DNA from: Rosa chinensis
Taxonomy: Eukaryota; Streptophyta; Magnoliopsida; Rosales; Rosaceae
Direction of reading: 5' to 3'
Assembly (NCBI RefSeq): GCF_002994745.2
Contig: NC_037089.1
Location: forward strand, 87,010,347-87,074,346
Length of the DNA: 64,000 nucleotides
Shown piece after piece: positions 33,251 to 44,461 of this stretch; position 1 is the first letter of the stretch; every line of letters starts with the position of its first letter. Under the pieces are notes generated by a model. That model made no database searches. It was not told the origin of the DNA and was given only the letters and a program-made list of their open reading frames with translations. The position numbers and the translations under genes are program-made.

Positions 33251-34062
33251 TGCTTATCTATTAAGGTTGTATGCAGATACACATTGATGATAAGGTTTCT
33301 GCAAATTAGATGTACCTAGTTTTCCAATGATATAAAACCCAAAAGAGAAACCAAAGTGATTTGAGAAAAAGTAGGTTTGAAATCGTAGGCTAAAATAAAG
33401 CTACAGTTTGCTCCATTAGGAAAAATTGCTACAGTACATCACAGTAGCAGCAGAAGTGGATCACTACCGCACTCCCCCCTACTCTTCTTCAATCAATGGT
33501 GTAGTTTTCAGCAGATTGTACAACCAACTCTACATTCAGCAGTATCTTCATGTATCATTAACGGATTAACCTTCCTAACCTCTCCAAGTCTCTAACATCT
33601 CCTTTACAGTCCATCCTGCAAAGCCAACTACCAAGATCAATAAACAGACAATTGCGTAGATCAATCAACAAGAATAAGTCAAAGTACCAGAAAAAATAGC
33701 GCAAGAAAAAGTGTAATGTCTTATCATAAAAATTTATGAAAAAGTTACGCTGTGTTTGATGAATTAGTTAAAAGTAACATGCTTCCAATGAATGTTCAGG
33801 CTACAATCGAAATCAATGTACCACAAAAGTTTCATGTCTTTCGATTTTATTGAAAAGTTACTTTGTGTTTCATGAACAAGTTAATAGTAATAAGCTTCCA
33901 AGGAATAGTCAAGCCACAAACGAAATCATTAGCACATGTCCAAAGCAGATTCCGTCATTGATGCCTAATGGTTGGAGGACCCTATTGTCGCTTTGTCACA
34001 CCCCAAACTTGAGGCATGACTAATATGATGGATTAAGTCGAAAATGTAAGTTTGCTGGAATT

Positions 34063-34093
<31 letters not shown>

Positions 34094-34279
34094 AAGCTGA
34101 AGACTTTTAGAAAGAACCAAAAACGTAACCACCAAAATTTTAGTTGGGTTATGTTTAAAGGAAGAAACATTTTGTTAACAACAATGAAATGGAACTTGAG
34201 AATGAACTATAAAATCTGATAAAAATAAAATATTGGAAAAGCTTTACATTTTGTACAATAAGGTAGTTTCATTTCAAAA
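33251..34279. other. Intergenic sequence with degenerate duplication and CT microsatellite
   Basis: No gene is supported. A loose tandem duplication of about 115 bp covers 33720-33950 (gaaaaagttacgctgtgttt against gaaaagttactttgtgttt). A CT microsatellite occupies about 34067-34095. Confidence 0.55.
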
Positions 34280-34292
34280 TCATCCATCACCT

Positions 34293-35833
34293 GGGTTAGG
34301 GTTTCGAGTATTCCAAGTTGTGCAGCGCCCTAGTTTCATGGCTGCAACGATTGCTTCCATGATTGCCAGACTGGCGACCAAGTTTTCGCTCAAGGAAGGA
34401 GAAGAACCGGTTGACTTGGGGAATCTCAGGGTTTCGAGGAAAGAGTTTTTGGCTCAAAATTTCTATTTGGTTGGGAGGCTAACCTGCAGGGGGTTGGTGT
34501 TGGATTCATTCCGGAGCGCTGTGAGGTCGATGTGGAGGTTGTCTGGTACCGTGGAAGTCCAACCACGGGGAGAACATTTTCTGTTTACGTTCACCCATGA
34601 AAGGGATGTTGCTCGAGTGAAGAAGGGTGGTCGTGGGGTTTTCAACATGCCATGATTCTTCTGAACGATTATGATGGCTTCTCGAAGATCTCTGCCGTGA
34701 AGCTAGATTTTGTTTGGATTTGGGTGACGTTGGAAGGCATACCTCCTGGCATTTTGAAGGAACCTACTGTCCAGTTGGTTGGTGGGACGATTGGCGAGGT
34801 GTTGGAGGTGGATCGTACGGCGCTGCGTCGGGGAGATGCTCAGGTCCAGCTTGTTCTCTCTATCCATGACCCGGTGCGTTTTGACCGTCGAGTTAGGGTT
34901 TCTCCTGTGGATGTTCTAACCCTAAAGTTCAAGTATGTAAGGCTTCTAGGGCGCTGTCACTTCTGCGCCATGTTGAATCATGGTGGCCAGCGTTGCCCTA
35001 GGGTGGAGGACTCAGAGACTGATTATGTGATGGAGGCAGGCTCGCAGCAAGCAATGGGACCGATCGCTCCAGCCCTAGTCTTTAGGGCAAACGTTCAGCC
35101 CTCTATTTCTTCTCCACTACTATCTTCCTTCAAGGTCCCAAAGCTGAAGAGGAAAGCTGTGCAGATCCGTGAACTGCCAGCGTTTGAGTCTCCCGGGACT
35201 GAAGATACTTCGACTCAAACTCCGGGGGTGGGGATGCGTCGTCCCAGAGATGAGGACGGCCCTGAAGATGGTAAGCGTGCCAAACATGGTTTGGATTTGG
35301 TTCCGGGCACTCTCCAGTCGGAAAACCTCGACCTCCAAGTTTCTGATGCAGGTTTGGTTGGTGGGAAGTGGTCTCCAGCTTCGAAGGTACGTGTACAAGA
35401 AGAAGGGTCAGCCTCGTGGCTCCAGAAACAAGGCCAAAGCGACACCGGCGGCGTCCTCCGGTGACTGTTCTGAGTCTATGGCATCGGAGTCTCCTAAAGG
35501 TGGAGCTACTGGTGTGAAGGGGAAGTATGCTGGGCTGGCAGAGCCCGTCTCCCAATCCGGATGTACACCAGAAGGGTCTTAGGCATCAATGCAGTCAAGG
35601 AAGTGTCTCATGCTAGAAGGCGTAGGTTATCGTAGTGTCGTAGTTTTCATTTGCTTTGGCTAGTGGTTTTCTTTTGGAACTTTAGTTTTGTTGGATTTCC
35701 TTTTGGTTTTAGTACTCTATTGAGCTTGCATTGTAATATGAAGGGTGCTTGTACACTTCATGCTTGACCGAGTGAGGTCGTTATGATTTCGATCAATGGA
35801 TTAGTCTTCCGTTGTCCTAAAAAAAAAAAAAGT
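34293..35833 (+). mobile_element. ORF1-only LINE with poly(A) tail and 13-bp TSD
   Basis: The target duplication tcatccatcacct flanks the element at 34280-34292 and 35834-35846. An A-run ends it at about 35819-35831. It carries an ORF1-like protein but no endonuclease or reverse transcriptase, so its length (1.54 kb) reflects loss of ORF2 by internal deletion or a non-autonomous subfamily. It is on the plus strand, unlike the two LINE-like copies at 8.7 and 15.3 kb. Confidence 0.88.
34338..35464 (+). pseudogene. LINE ORF1-like protein (DUF4283 and zinc knuckle), frameshifted
   Basis: The first frame from 34338 reads MAATIASMIARLATKFSLKE and continues to 34655. The second, 34652-35464, begins within FQHAMILLNDYDGFSKI and goes on with WIWVTLEGIPPGIL, then CHFCAMLNHGGQRCP, a CCHC-type knuckle, and a basic Ser/Pro-rich tail. 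This is the layout of plant L1 ORF1 nucleic-acid-binding proteins (DUF4283 then zinc knuckle). The two frames meet near 34635, where one base appears to be missing in a G/T-rich stretch, breaking the usual PWxFxxA motif. It would coat element RNA. Confidence 0.82.
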
Positions 35834-35849
35834 TCATCCATCACCTATA

Positions 35850-36795
35850 GTATCAAAAGCTGCACCAGGTTATCACTTCATAGCCAGCCGACTATTCTAC
35901 CACTTCATAACATGATAACCACAAAAGCAAACTCCTCAATTCAAATATGACGAGGCATCCCAGCCCAAGAGAACAAAGGTATCTAATCAATAAGCAAAGC
36001 ACAGCCAATGATCAATAAACAAAGCACATCCAACGCACCATCACAAAGTAAAACCAAGCAAACTTCCACTCAAGAAAGCTCGAGAATATCACTTAAATGT
36101 CCACTCAAGGACTACCTGAAAACAACAACAAGAGTATAGGGAATGAGCTTCACAAGCTCAGTAGGTACGACAAAAACAATCATTATAGCTAAGACTCTAG
36201 CCCAACATGCACTGGAAAGTAAAGGACATGAGACTTTATGTTAATTACTTATTTTCAGGATAAGAAATATGATCACAAATTAAGGTTAAAGCTTAATAAT
36301 CCTACTGCATTTGTAAAAGAAAATCAGAGACCTAAAATAATATAAAATGACGAGGGATCTCTACTCCAGAAAGAACATTGAAATTGTGAATATCAATTTT
36401 TTATGAACTTAAAGAAGCAACTCTAAAACAACATAGCTTCATAAAACAAAAATAACTATAATCAAATTCATATCCAGCACAGCACTAGACAAAAGACAGG
36501 TATTCAAATATGACAATGAGACAAGGATCAAGCCAAATTGGCATATGGAGGACACATAAGAAAGAGCGCCATAAAAGAACGAAAATGCACACAGAAGGCA
36601 ATTGCATTAGAGTAGGCAAGCAATTTCAAACATTAACAAAGTGAGAAAGTGGGTTTAATGCAGATGACAATTGGGTTAGGTTAGAGTTCATAAAAGTACT
36701 AATTAATAACTACCATGCTGCACATATTATATATAGACATACATCAAAAACAACAAAAAGGACCAAAAAGGTTAGAGCATTACATGCTGTGAGAG
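35850..36795. other. Intergenic sequence, nothing recognised
   Basis: AT-rich, low in long frames; no repeat boundaries, gene or RNA could be supported. Confidence 0.45.
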
Positions 36796-36799
36796 TCAG

Positions 36800-37235
36800 C
36801 TATTCAAGGTCATCTGCAAAACTGAGTCTGGTGGCATCCCAGTTCTCCTTCTCCTCCTTGTTCTCCTTCTCAGTTATTGGCATTGAAGGCTCCAGCAGGA
36901 AGAGTGTTTTTGGAGCCAGAGGAGTGGCTTGAAATGTGCTACAAACCAAAGGCAGGTAGAGTGATTTTTCACGGTAGCTAAAAGTGGGAACGATCGCTTC
37001 ACTTACAATATCACTACCCCTCACAACAATTTGAAAAATCTAGGCCTCTATCTATGGATGAGAAGGTTCAATCCCCCATCCCCTCTTCCATGAAAGAATG
37101 ACAAAGGTCAAGGAGATATGCAGTATCATCTAGTGGAAGAGTGAGCAACTTGTGCCAAAATTCACCATCACCTCCTCCTTGGTTCTTATCAAGAGTCCAA
37201 ACATTGAGCTTTAGGAACGGTTCTTGTGGTGAGGG
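36800..37235 (-). pseudogene. Minus-strand coding remnant of unknown family
   Basis: Minus-strand frames read VWTLDKNQGGGDGEFWHKLL, then TLPLDDTAYLLDLCHSFMEE at about 37220-37070, and after a stop and frame change RGSDIVSEAIVPTFSYREKS and FLLEPSMPITEKENKEEKEN, ending at 36800. The composition looks like real coding sequence (little low complexity), yet the two parts do not share a frame. I do not recognise the family. It could be a decayed last exon of a host gene. Confidence 0.35.
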
Positions 37236-37446
37236 ATGAGAAATAACTAATTTTGTGAAGGATATTTTCCCATTAGAATAAATACAATGTTTATAAGTAA
37301 ATTATTTTAAAATAAAAAAGACTTGGTTTTTTCTTTTTCATTTTTTTTTCCTGAAAATGAGAATTAGAGCTGATAAAAGGGCACAACAACAGTTATGTTG
37401 AAAACTTGAAAAATCAAAAACGGTCTCACGTTTATAGATTATTGGC

Positions 37447-37456
37447 TTATAAAAGC
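37447..37456 (+). promoter_or_regulatory. TATA box for the gene starting at 37579
   Basis: The word ttataaaagc lies 132 bp before the ATG and is followed by a CT-rich leader (cctctctctctctaaaccct), a common plant 5' UTR composition. Confidence 0.45.
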
Positions 37457-37578
37457 AACGGTCTCCCACGTACAGTTTACACAAACCCTCACAAATTGAA
37501 ATTCTCTTTGCCTCTCTCTCTCTAAACCCTAAACCACCACCCACCCACGTACTATCAGATTCTTCGGTGACCCACATC

Positions 37579-40170
37579 ATGAAAAGACAAGGTGATTTCT
37601 GCTCTCCCTCTTCATCGTCGTCGAAGAAGAACAAGCTTCCCACCTCCCAGAAAAAACCCGTTGCCGTTTTCAATCCATTACCTCCGGTGCCCAGAAACGA
37701 CCGCCATTAGAATCAAGAGAGGATCTTTCTTCACCATCAAATCCCTAAGGTTTGTCCCAGGATTCTTCATGTCAAAGATGATGGGCAGTTTGAGACCAAG
37801 AAGATTGCTTCACCATCCGGCGATGCCCTTGTACTCATCGGCCAGTCCCGAGACAAAGTGTGCTTTGAGAATCTTTCAAGCAAAAAGATTTGCATCTGGG
37901 ACTTGAATAAAGAACAGATGGAAAATGAAGTTGAATTTGAATGGAGAATACCAGCCGCTCATGGATTTGGGCACACCAGAACTGGACAACTGAAGATAGT
38001 GAGGTTCTTAATCCCAATTGTTGACGCTGGAGATCTGGAAAGACAACGATGATACACTCAAAGTAAGTGTCAATTTAAACCATTCATCGAATTGTAGTAT
38101 GAGTAAGTAGGGTATCGTTCTAAGCCGGGGATTGGGGTATACTTCCTATCAAAAACGTTAAACAGATTAGTATTATTCACAAAGTATAAAACAAAATATA
38201 TTTATACAATTACAAGATAGGGGGAATTAATAAAAGTTTGTATTCTAATCTAACATAGTTATACATGTGATCAATCAACCATGAATCAAGAAAAAGATGG
38301 ACGGATAAGATGTAGAGATGTAGTTAACAATCATTAACACGAAAACAGGCAATCTAACCATAAACCATGGATCAAAATATGTGAATGAAGAAATCAATTA
38401 AGAACAGAGATGAACGCATACAGAGTCCTTATTACTTTCCTTAATTAAATTAACTAGATGAACGCACCATAGTTAACCCTATTAAACATGCACTGATAGT
38501 CATAGAACGCTACTCACTAACAAAACATATTTAACGCATTAAACACTTAGAAAGTTTGATTGATTTAAGCCAAGAACACAAGTTGGAACGCCATACATCT
38601 TCATTGATTTACCTAAGGAATTATAGGTTTTCCACTTAGCGATTAAGACCTAGAATGCTAGCAATCTTAATTTGGATTCAATTACATGCTCAATATTCTA
38701 AGTATGCAACCAAAGAACACAAAACACATAAAAGGTGGGATTGAAGCACAAAATCAATGAACTTACATCATCACATATTGAAATCGCAATTTATGAATTC
38801 TAGAAACCTAAAATGTTTTCATGCTTCATGATTATTGGAAACTAAACATCAATACATAAACTTTATTCTCACAAATATTCGAAACATCCATTTAAAATAA
38901 AAACATAGAAAACAAAGAAACCAAAAACAAAAGATAGAAGGACATGGTTACACTTTTGAAGAACTTCAAGGACACAAGATGATCTTCAAAAGGATAGAGG
39001 ATATTGATGATGATTATGGCAAGGAGGTGGAGATGCTTTATGGCTTCCATACTTGAACAATGGAGATGGATCAAAATTTAGAGAGTAAAGGGAGAGGATT
39101 TGCATTTTGATTCTGGTTTTGATGATGATAAAAAAGTTTCTCAATGGTCTCTATATATAGAGGAAGCTTTACACGTCAACCCTAGCTCTCCTTCTTCAAT
39201 TCCAATTCACTTTCCTTCTTTGTGTTGATGTTGATTTCCTCTTGAATTTTCTCATTGGTCCACATCATCATGGCTGCAATATATCCTCAAAATCAGATCA
39301 AATATGGAGTAGAAACCTTCCCAAACTTGTCCCAAAAGATATTCACATCCAAACTCTCCTTATTCGCTCAAAACAGATTTCCGGACAGATTGACCTTCGT
39401 GTACTAAATCAGCCATAACTTCTTCTAAAAAATTGATATTGACAAACTGTAAAAATTTCTGAAAACTAGACATTCGTCAACCATATAAAGATCATAATTT
39501 TTTTCTTTCTGACCTGCTCTCAGGACTCTGTCGAAGTTGACTGAACTGCACAGACAGATTCCAAATTTGAAACAAATTTGACTTTGACGCGTTGTATCTT
39601 GTGTCCAATTAGGATTCCTTGTCTAATCTTGATTGCTTTACTGCTACATGCCTTACACATGTCATCCATGACATCATCTAGAAGCTTCATGAATGTTCTT
39701 GGGCTCTCCTAGTCCACTCAGGTATCCTAGTATCATCAGGACTCCTAATGCCAACAGGTTTCCTAGTCCAACTAGGACTCTTGCATTTTCACAATTTCTC
39801 ATCATTTTTCCGAGCTTGACTCCAAGTTGACTTAAAATTCCTACTTCAAATGGGATTCCATTTCCTGGTAGGATTAGGAAAGCTTCATTTCTTCATTTAT
39901 GCGCCTCATTTCCTCATTGCCTTCATTTTAGACTCAAAAGTACCTAAACACACTAAACTAAGTTAGAAATGATAATGTTAAGAGAATAAATAAGTAAAAT
40001 GTAGAGAGAAATGTACTAAAAACATAGGAAATATTAGTCCGATCAAACGACAACAAGAAGAAGAAGCTCATTTGGGCCAAGTATTTACTAGAATTACGAT
40101 TAAATTTGAATTGGCAATTCAGCATGGGGGCTTTCAGATTGTCACAAAACTTTTAACAGCGCTCAACAAA
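37579..40170 (+). pseudogene. Unrecognised plant gene cut by a solo LTR
   Basis: The ATG at 37579 opens MKRQGDFCSPSSSSSKKNKL with a Ser/Lys-rich start, but the frame stops after 43 codons at CGCCATTAG. In another frame the sequence resumes with KVCPRILHVKDDGQFETKKI, ALVLIGQSRDKVCFENLSSK and WRIPAAHGFGHTRTGQLKIV up to DLERQ at 38050. After the solo LTR the reading continues in phase with the duplicated codons: EEEAHLGQVFTRITIKFELA, then IQHGGFQIVTKLLTALNKKG and a stop at about 40168. I do not recognise the protein; low-complexity start and a conserved-looking body suggest a genuine host gene, or one exon of it, now inactive. An alternative is a spliced gene whose intron removes the first stop. 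Confidence 0.5.
38050..40045 (-). mobile_element. Solo LTR (1996 bp) with 5-bp TSD
   Basis: The element begins tgatacactc and ends ccgatca, and is flanked by aacga at 38045-38049 and 40046-40050. It contains no polyprotein. On the minus strand it has a ctctatatatagagac promoter-like box near 39155 followed by downstream transcribed-looking sequence, which is the reason for assigning the minus orientation. Long TG...CA ends plus an exact 5-bp duplication with no internal domain fit a solo LTR left by recombination between the two LTRs of a larger element. Confidence 0.8.
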
Positions 40171-40221
40171 AAGGGTTAAAAAGAACTTTTAGTTAAAAAA
40201 ATCAATTTTTTTTTATAGGTT

Positions 40222-40624
40222 TGCAAGAAGTATTTTGTTTGGACGCTGGACCCTAACCTTGCACAGAGGATAGTAAATTCTAAAGCGAAGCTAAGAAATG
40301 CAAACGCTGAATTTTCATTGATGATTTTCTTTACACAAGAGGCAGTAGATATATAGCTGGAACCTGACACGTGTCAAGCAGCTATTCGAGCCTTCCCACA
40401 ACATATTCCTTCTACAATGACTATACAATGCGCAACTCCAGTAAATAAATATATAGCTGGAACCTGACACATGTCAAGCAACTATTTGGGACTTCTCACA
40501 ACATATTCCTTCTACAATGACTAAACAGTGCGCAACTCTAGTAAGTAAAGCAGTGCGTTTTAAGTAGCATAAGTAGACTCCTAATTGTAACAGGAAAGAT
40601 AATTCTTGGTTCCCCAGCAACTCA
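40222..40624 (-). repeat. LTR of a decayed gypsy element
   Basis: The segment starts tgcaagaagt and ends cagcaactca on the plus strand. Directly beyond it (40625-40645) lies a C-rich run, which on the minus strand is a G-rich polypurine tract followed by the LTR start. The minus-strand reading just before the tract ends in LKLEVK, comparable with the end of chromovirus polyproteins. A 100-bp tandem duplication lies inside. Confidence 0.55.
40346..40545. repeat. Tandem duplication, 100-bp period, two copies
   Basis: The word atatagctggaacctgacac recurs at 40351 and 40451, and the rest of the unit matches with scattered substitutions through gcgcaactc. Both copies lie inside the gypsy-type LTR. 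Confidence 0.9.
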
Positions 40625-40645
40625 TCCCCCCCCACCCACCCAAAA

Positions 40646-41465
40646 AAAAAAAAAACTTGACCTCAAGTTTCAATCTGTGTAACAAAGTAGATCCTGCATC
40701 ATTCACTCCCACTATCAACATAAACAACACGTCCAACTTCATTTTCGACACCAATATCAGTAGTAGCTGCATGCTCAGCTCCAACAGCATTTCTAGTTGC
40801 AGTTTCAACACAAGTAGCATATATAGCTTCATTGTTAACAGTTGCAGCATTTGGATCAAACTTGGGAAACCTGTGCATATGACGCAGACGGATTGATAAC
40901 TAGGTTTACCAGCAATAAACCTAAGCAAAAGATTCTGGAGTCCACCAGAGATAAAAGAGAAAATCTCTATTTTATTGATTAAAAGATGAAAAAGATACCT
41001 TCTGCAGCCGCTTGCGGCTGCATAAATAAGAGAAAAAAAACCCTAGGGCGACTAACATCGAAACCCTAAAGCCCATGGATAAAATTGAAAACAACCCAAA
41101 AATAACTAGGAAAACCAAAAACGGATAAAATAGAAAAATGCAGTTTTGAGGCCCTAAACGACCTCGAAAGCCCGAAAAATGCTACAGCTCATGGAAAAGT
41201 AATAAGTCTTGTTTCTGGCGCGATTCCCTTTCCGGAAAGGTAAGGTGCGTCCCTATCGGACTCCGGAAGTCTATTTCACGTCTACTAGTCACTTTTCGTT
41301 TTCCTCCTTTAGCACGATCCAATTGTTCTTCAAATTGGACTGCCATCTGTTCTGCATCAGCATAATCACATCAACATCCTCCCAGATGGCCTCCTCTGAA
41401 GAGGTTATAAACCAATGAAACAGTCACTGCTTAACTGTATTCCCTTGTTTCCTGGTTGTCCTGCT
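40646..41465 (-). pseudogene. Gypsy/chromovirus remnant including a chromodomain-like piece
   Basis: On the minus strand 41440-41380 reads SSEEAIWEDVDVI, matching the end of a chromovirus chromodomain (pattern EEATWEDxxxI). A neighbouring frame gives VQFEEQLDRAKGGKRKVTSR. From 41190 to 40900 there is an LTR-like noncoding piece with ctcttatttatgc and an aataaa-type signal. Then KFDPNAATVNNEAIYATCVE, an Asx/Ala-rich stretch, runs toward the polypurine tract. Stops and frame changes are many. Boundaries between two possibly different elements are unclear. Confidence 0.5.
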
Positions 41466-41836
41466 TAGGGGTCGTCAACGGGCCGGGCCGGGCCTTGCCA
41501 TATTTTTAAATAATTGCGGGCCGGGCCGGGCCGGGCTTTATTAAAAATCAAAGGATCCAAGCCCGTCCATATAAAGCGGGCCTTGCGGGCTTTTTCGGGC
41601 CGGGCCGGGCTTGGCCTTGCGGGCTTTTTTGGGCCGGGCCTTGCGGGCTTTATTTATAAATAAATATTTAAAGACACAAGTATTTTTTTTTTTAATCAAG
41701 CTTTGGAAATTCAATGGATAATGATCAAATACAACCAAAGATAACATATCTATATAACTATATTGTACCCAAAAAAATCTATATTTATATATAGATACTA
41801 ATTTATTGATAAATAAATTTTTAAAGACACTAATTT

Positions 41837-43055
41837 TTTATAAATCTATATTTATACATCATACACTCCAAAGAGCAACATATACCAATTCAAAGAAAAT
41901 GAGAAACCGACCGTTGGATGAGTTTATTACAATAAATTATGAGTGTGGTAAAAAATTTAGCCAATTTCACCATACTTTCGAATCCGATCGGATTGGTCAA
42001 CCGTAGTTACTTATATGTTTTATTGATTGACCGATGGCGTGGCAACCGCGAAACGTGCTTATTTTTTCACATCACGTTTGTATATATTCTATTGATGGAT
42101 GTGCGTGGACATAAGATAAAAAAAATTTAATTTTAATTACAAACACATTGGACTATACCAATTTTATTCCTAAAGTTATATGACTTATACATTGCATTTA
42201 AATTGTTTAGGTTCATTCTAAAGCAACCATGAAGTGGAAAATGAATTCGGAGAAACCAACCGCTCGATGAAGAGATTGTAATGTTTTATGGTGGTTTTAG
42301 AAAATCCAGCCAATTTGGTTCTCGTTTCGAATTCGATCAACTAGGTCAAACGTAGTTACTCTTATAAACTTATATTTATATATCATACACTCCAAAGAGC
42401 AACCCCTATCAATTCAAAGAAAATGAAAAAACCGACCGTTAGATGAGTTTATTACAATAAATTATGAGTGTGGTAAAAAATTTAGCCAATTTCACCATAT
42501 TTTCGAATCCGATCGGATTAGTCAACAGTAGACACTTATATGTTTTATTGGTTGACCGATGCCGTGACAACCTCGAAACGTGCTTATTTTTTCACATCAC
42601 GTTTGTATATATTCCATCAATGGATGTGCGTGGACATAAGATAAAAAAAATTAATTTTAATTACAAACACATTGGTCTATACCAATTTTCCTCCTAAAGT
42701 TGTATGACATATACATTGTATTTAAATTGTTTAGGTTCATTCTAAAGCAATCATGAAGTGGAAAATGAATTCAGAGGAACCAACCGCTCGATTGAGAGAT
42801 TGTAATGTTTTATGGTGGTTGTAGAAAATCCAGCCAATTTGGTTACCGTTTTGAATTCGATCAACTAGGTCAAACTTAATTACTCTTATAAACCTATATT
42901 TATATATCATACACTCCAAAGAGCAACCCATATCAATTCAAAGAAATTTGAAAAACCGACCGTTGGATGAGTTTATTACAATAAATTATGAGTGTGGTAT
43001 AAAATTTAGCCAATTTCACCATATTTTCGAATTCGATCAAATTGTTCAACCGATA
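41837..43055. repeat. 524-bp tandem repeat, about 2.3 copies
   Basis: The word atacactccaaagagcaac occurs at 41861, 42385 and 42909, an exact 524-bp spacing twice. Each unit also has ccgaccgttggatgagttta (ttagatg in copy 2) and gagtgtggta. Copies differ by scattered substitutions. The third copy stops after about 150 bp where the microsatellite begins. Confidence 0.93.
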
Positions 43056-43060
43056 TGTAG

Positions 43061-43121
43061 AATATATATATATATATATATGCACATATTCTATATAGAA
43101 TAATAGAAGTATAAGAACTTC

Positions 43122-43158
<37 letters not shown>

Positions 43159-43174
43159 CTATATATATATATAA

Positions 43175-43213
<39 letters not shown>

Positions 43214-43342
43214 AACACACACACACATATATAAATATATATACATATATATAAACACACACACACATATAATATATATCTATATATATATATATATATT
43301 TATTATGCGGTAATGCATATATATCTTTTCTATATATATATA

Positions 43343-43373
<31 letters not shown>

Positions 43374-43436
43374 AACACACACACAAATATATATTTATGT
43401 GTGTGTGTGTATATACAAACACACACACACATATCT

Positions 43437-43467
<31 letters not shown>

Positions 43468-43470
43468 ATA
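43061..43470. repeat. Compound AT/AC microsatellite, about 400 bp
   Basis: Alternating (AT)n and (AC)n tracts fill the stretch with few interruptions. Tyr/Ile/Cys/Val-rich frames over it are not genes. Confidence 0.95.
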
Positions 43471-43603
43471 TTTTACGGGCTTTTACGGGCCGGGTTTTTG
43501 CGGGTTTTTGCTGGTTTTTTGACGGGCCGGGCCGGGCTAAAAGCCCTCAGGGCCGGCGGGCTCCATCGGCTCATTTGATCCGCGGGCTTTTTGATGAGGC
43601 CTA

Positions 43604-44020
43604 GTCCTGCTTTGCAACACAGTCAATGGCTCTCATTTTGGGTTCTCAAGGTCAGTGATGTAAGGTAGGTTGGACTCCACAAAGGATGGGTCCCCAATTT
43701 TTTTTTTTTTTATAATTATTTTTAGTAATGATACATGAAGAATTTTGTTGTGGCAGGTAGGTTAGCCGGTAAGCTACTTGTCCAACTCTCTCACTGACTT
43801 CAAAAGGTCCATAGAACTTAGGTGAAAGCTTATGGAACTCTTTTCCATGCACTGAATGTTGCTTGTATGGCTATAGCTTAAGATACACCCAGTCTCCCAC
43901 AATAAACTCCTAACAGTGTGACTTTTGTCACAAAAACCCTTCATCCTTGACTGAGCTAAGCACAAGCCCGAAACAGATGACCGAAAGGCCCCACAGAGGA
44001 ACTCTACAGCCAAAAGCGAA
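43604..44020 (-). pseudogene. Gypsy polyprotein remnant (post-integrase linker)
   Basis: Minus-strand frames give QSRMKGFCDK, then VGDWVYLKL, a stop, and HGKEFHKLSPKFYGPFEVSE followed by RVGQVAYRL. This matches the segment between integrase and chromodomain in plant chromoviruses (patterns VGDWVYLKLQPY and KLxPxYYGPF). It continues across the hAT insertion to the chromodomain-like piece at about 41440. Frameshifts and a low-complexity poly(A/T) run disable it. Confidence 0.75.
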
Positions 44021-44029
44021 GTTGTGTGG

Positions 44030-44461
44030 CGAGGAGATCGGAACTCCACAGAGGACAGCCGGCGGGAAAGATATAATCAATTGTGGTTAGTTCTTCACTC
44101 ATTCATCTATGGAGATATGAATGAATTCCCATTGACTTGGTTACCTTTATGGATAACTAGCCGTATTTATAAGGTCTCTGCCTGTCTATCTAGATTCAGT
44201 TTCTAATCTTTATACTGAGTTGAGTTCAAATTGAAGCTAAGGGTCCGTAATAGAGGGTTGTGGGTACTCTCACTCATTTTTGCCATCCCCTGTTGGACTC
44301 GGATTTGAATTAAGGGGTCGCGACTCTTTCAAAATTTTTCGGTAGATTTCTGTTTGCAATTGGGATCAATGTTTTCCTTTGTTCATTAGGAGTGGTTGAT
44401 TAAGGTTCTATGGCTGTATAAAACCAACCTCCCTTAGAGTGATTTTTAGAAAAAATCGAAA
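44030..44461 (+). promoter_or_regulatory. Leader of F-box pseudogene 3 with leader intron
   Basis: It aligns with the leaders at 4.3-4.9 kb and 7.1-7.5 kb. The inferred intron is 44086-44389 (304 nt): ttgtg|gttagttct to tcattag|gagtgg. Its 5' part abuts the gypsy remnant at about 44025, so any promoter upstream of the leader is displaced or lost. Confidence 0.5.

Larger units (their letters stand above)
41466..43603. mobile_element. Non-autonomous hAT element with internal 524-bp repeats
   Basis: The 8-bp duplication gtcctgct is at 41458-41465 and 43604-43611. The ends are taggggtcgtcaa and, inverted, taggcctcatcaa. Subterminal gggccgggcc and gcgggcttt motifs crowd both ends. The interior holds 2.3 copies of a 524-bp tandem unit and a long AT/AC compound microsatellite. 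No transposase. It interrupts a gypsy polyprotein on the minus strand. Confidence 0.88.

Noticed and set aside
40346..40545. Short spaced repeats as a CRISPR-like array
   Set aside because: Only two 100-bp copies without spacers, in plant DNA, inside an LTR.
42933..43382. 149-codon minus-strand frame rich in Tyr, Ile, Cys and Val
   Set aside because: It is a translation of the AT/AC compound microsatellite inside a hAT element.
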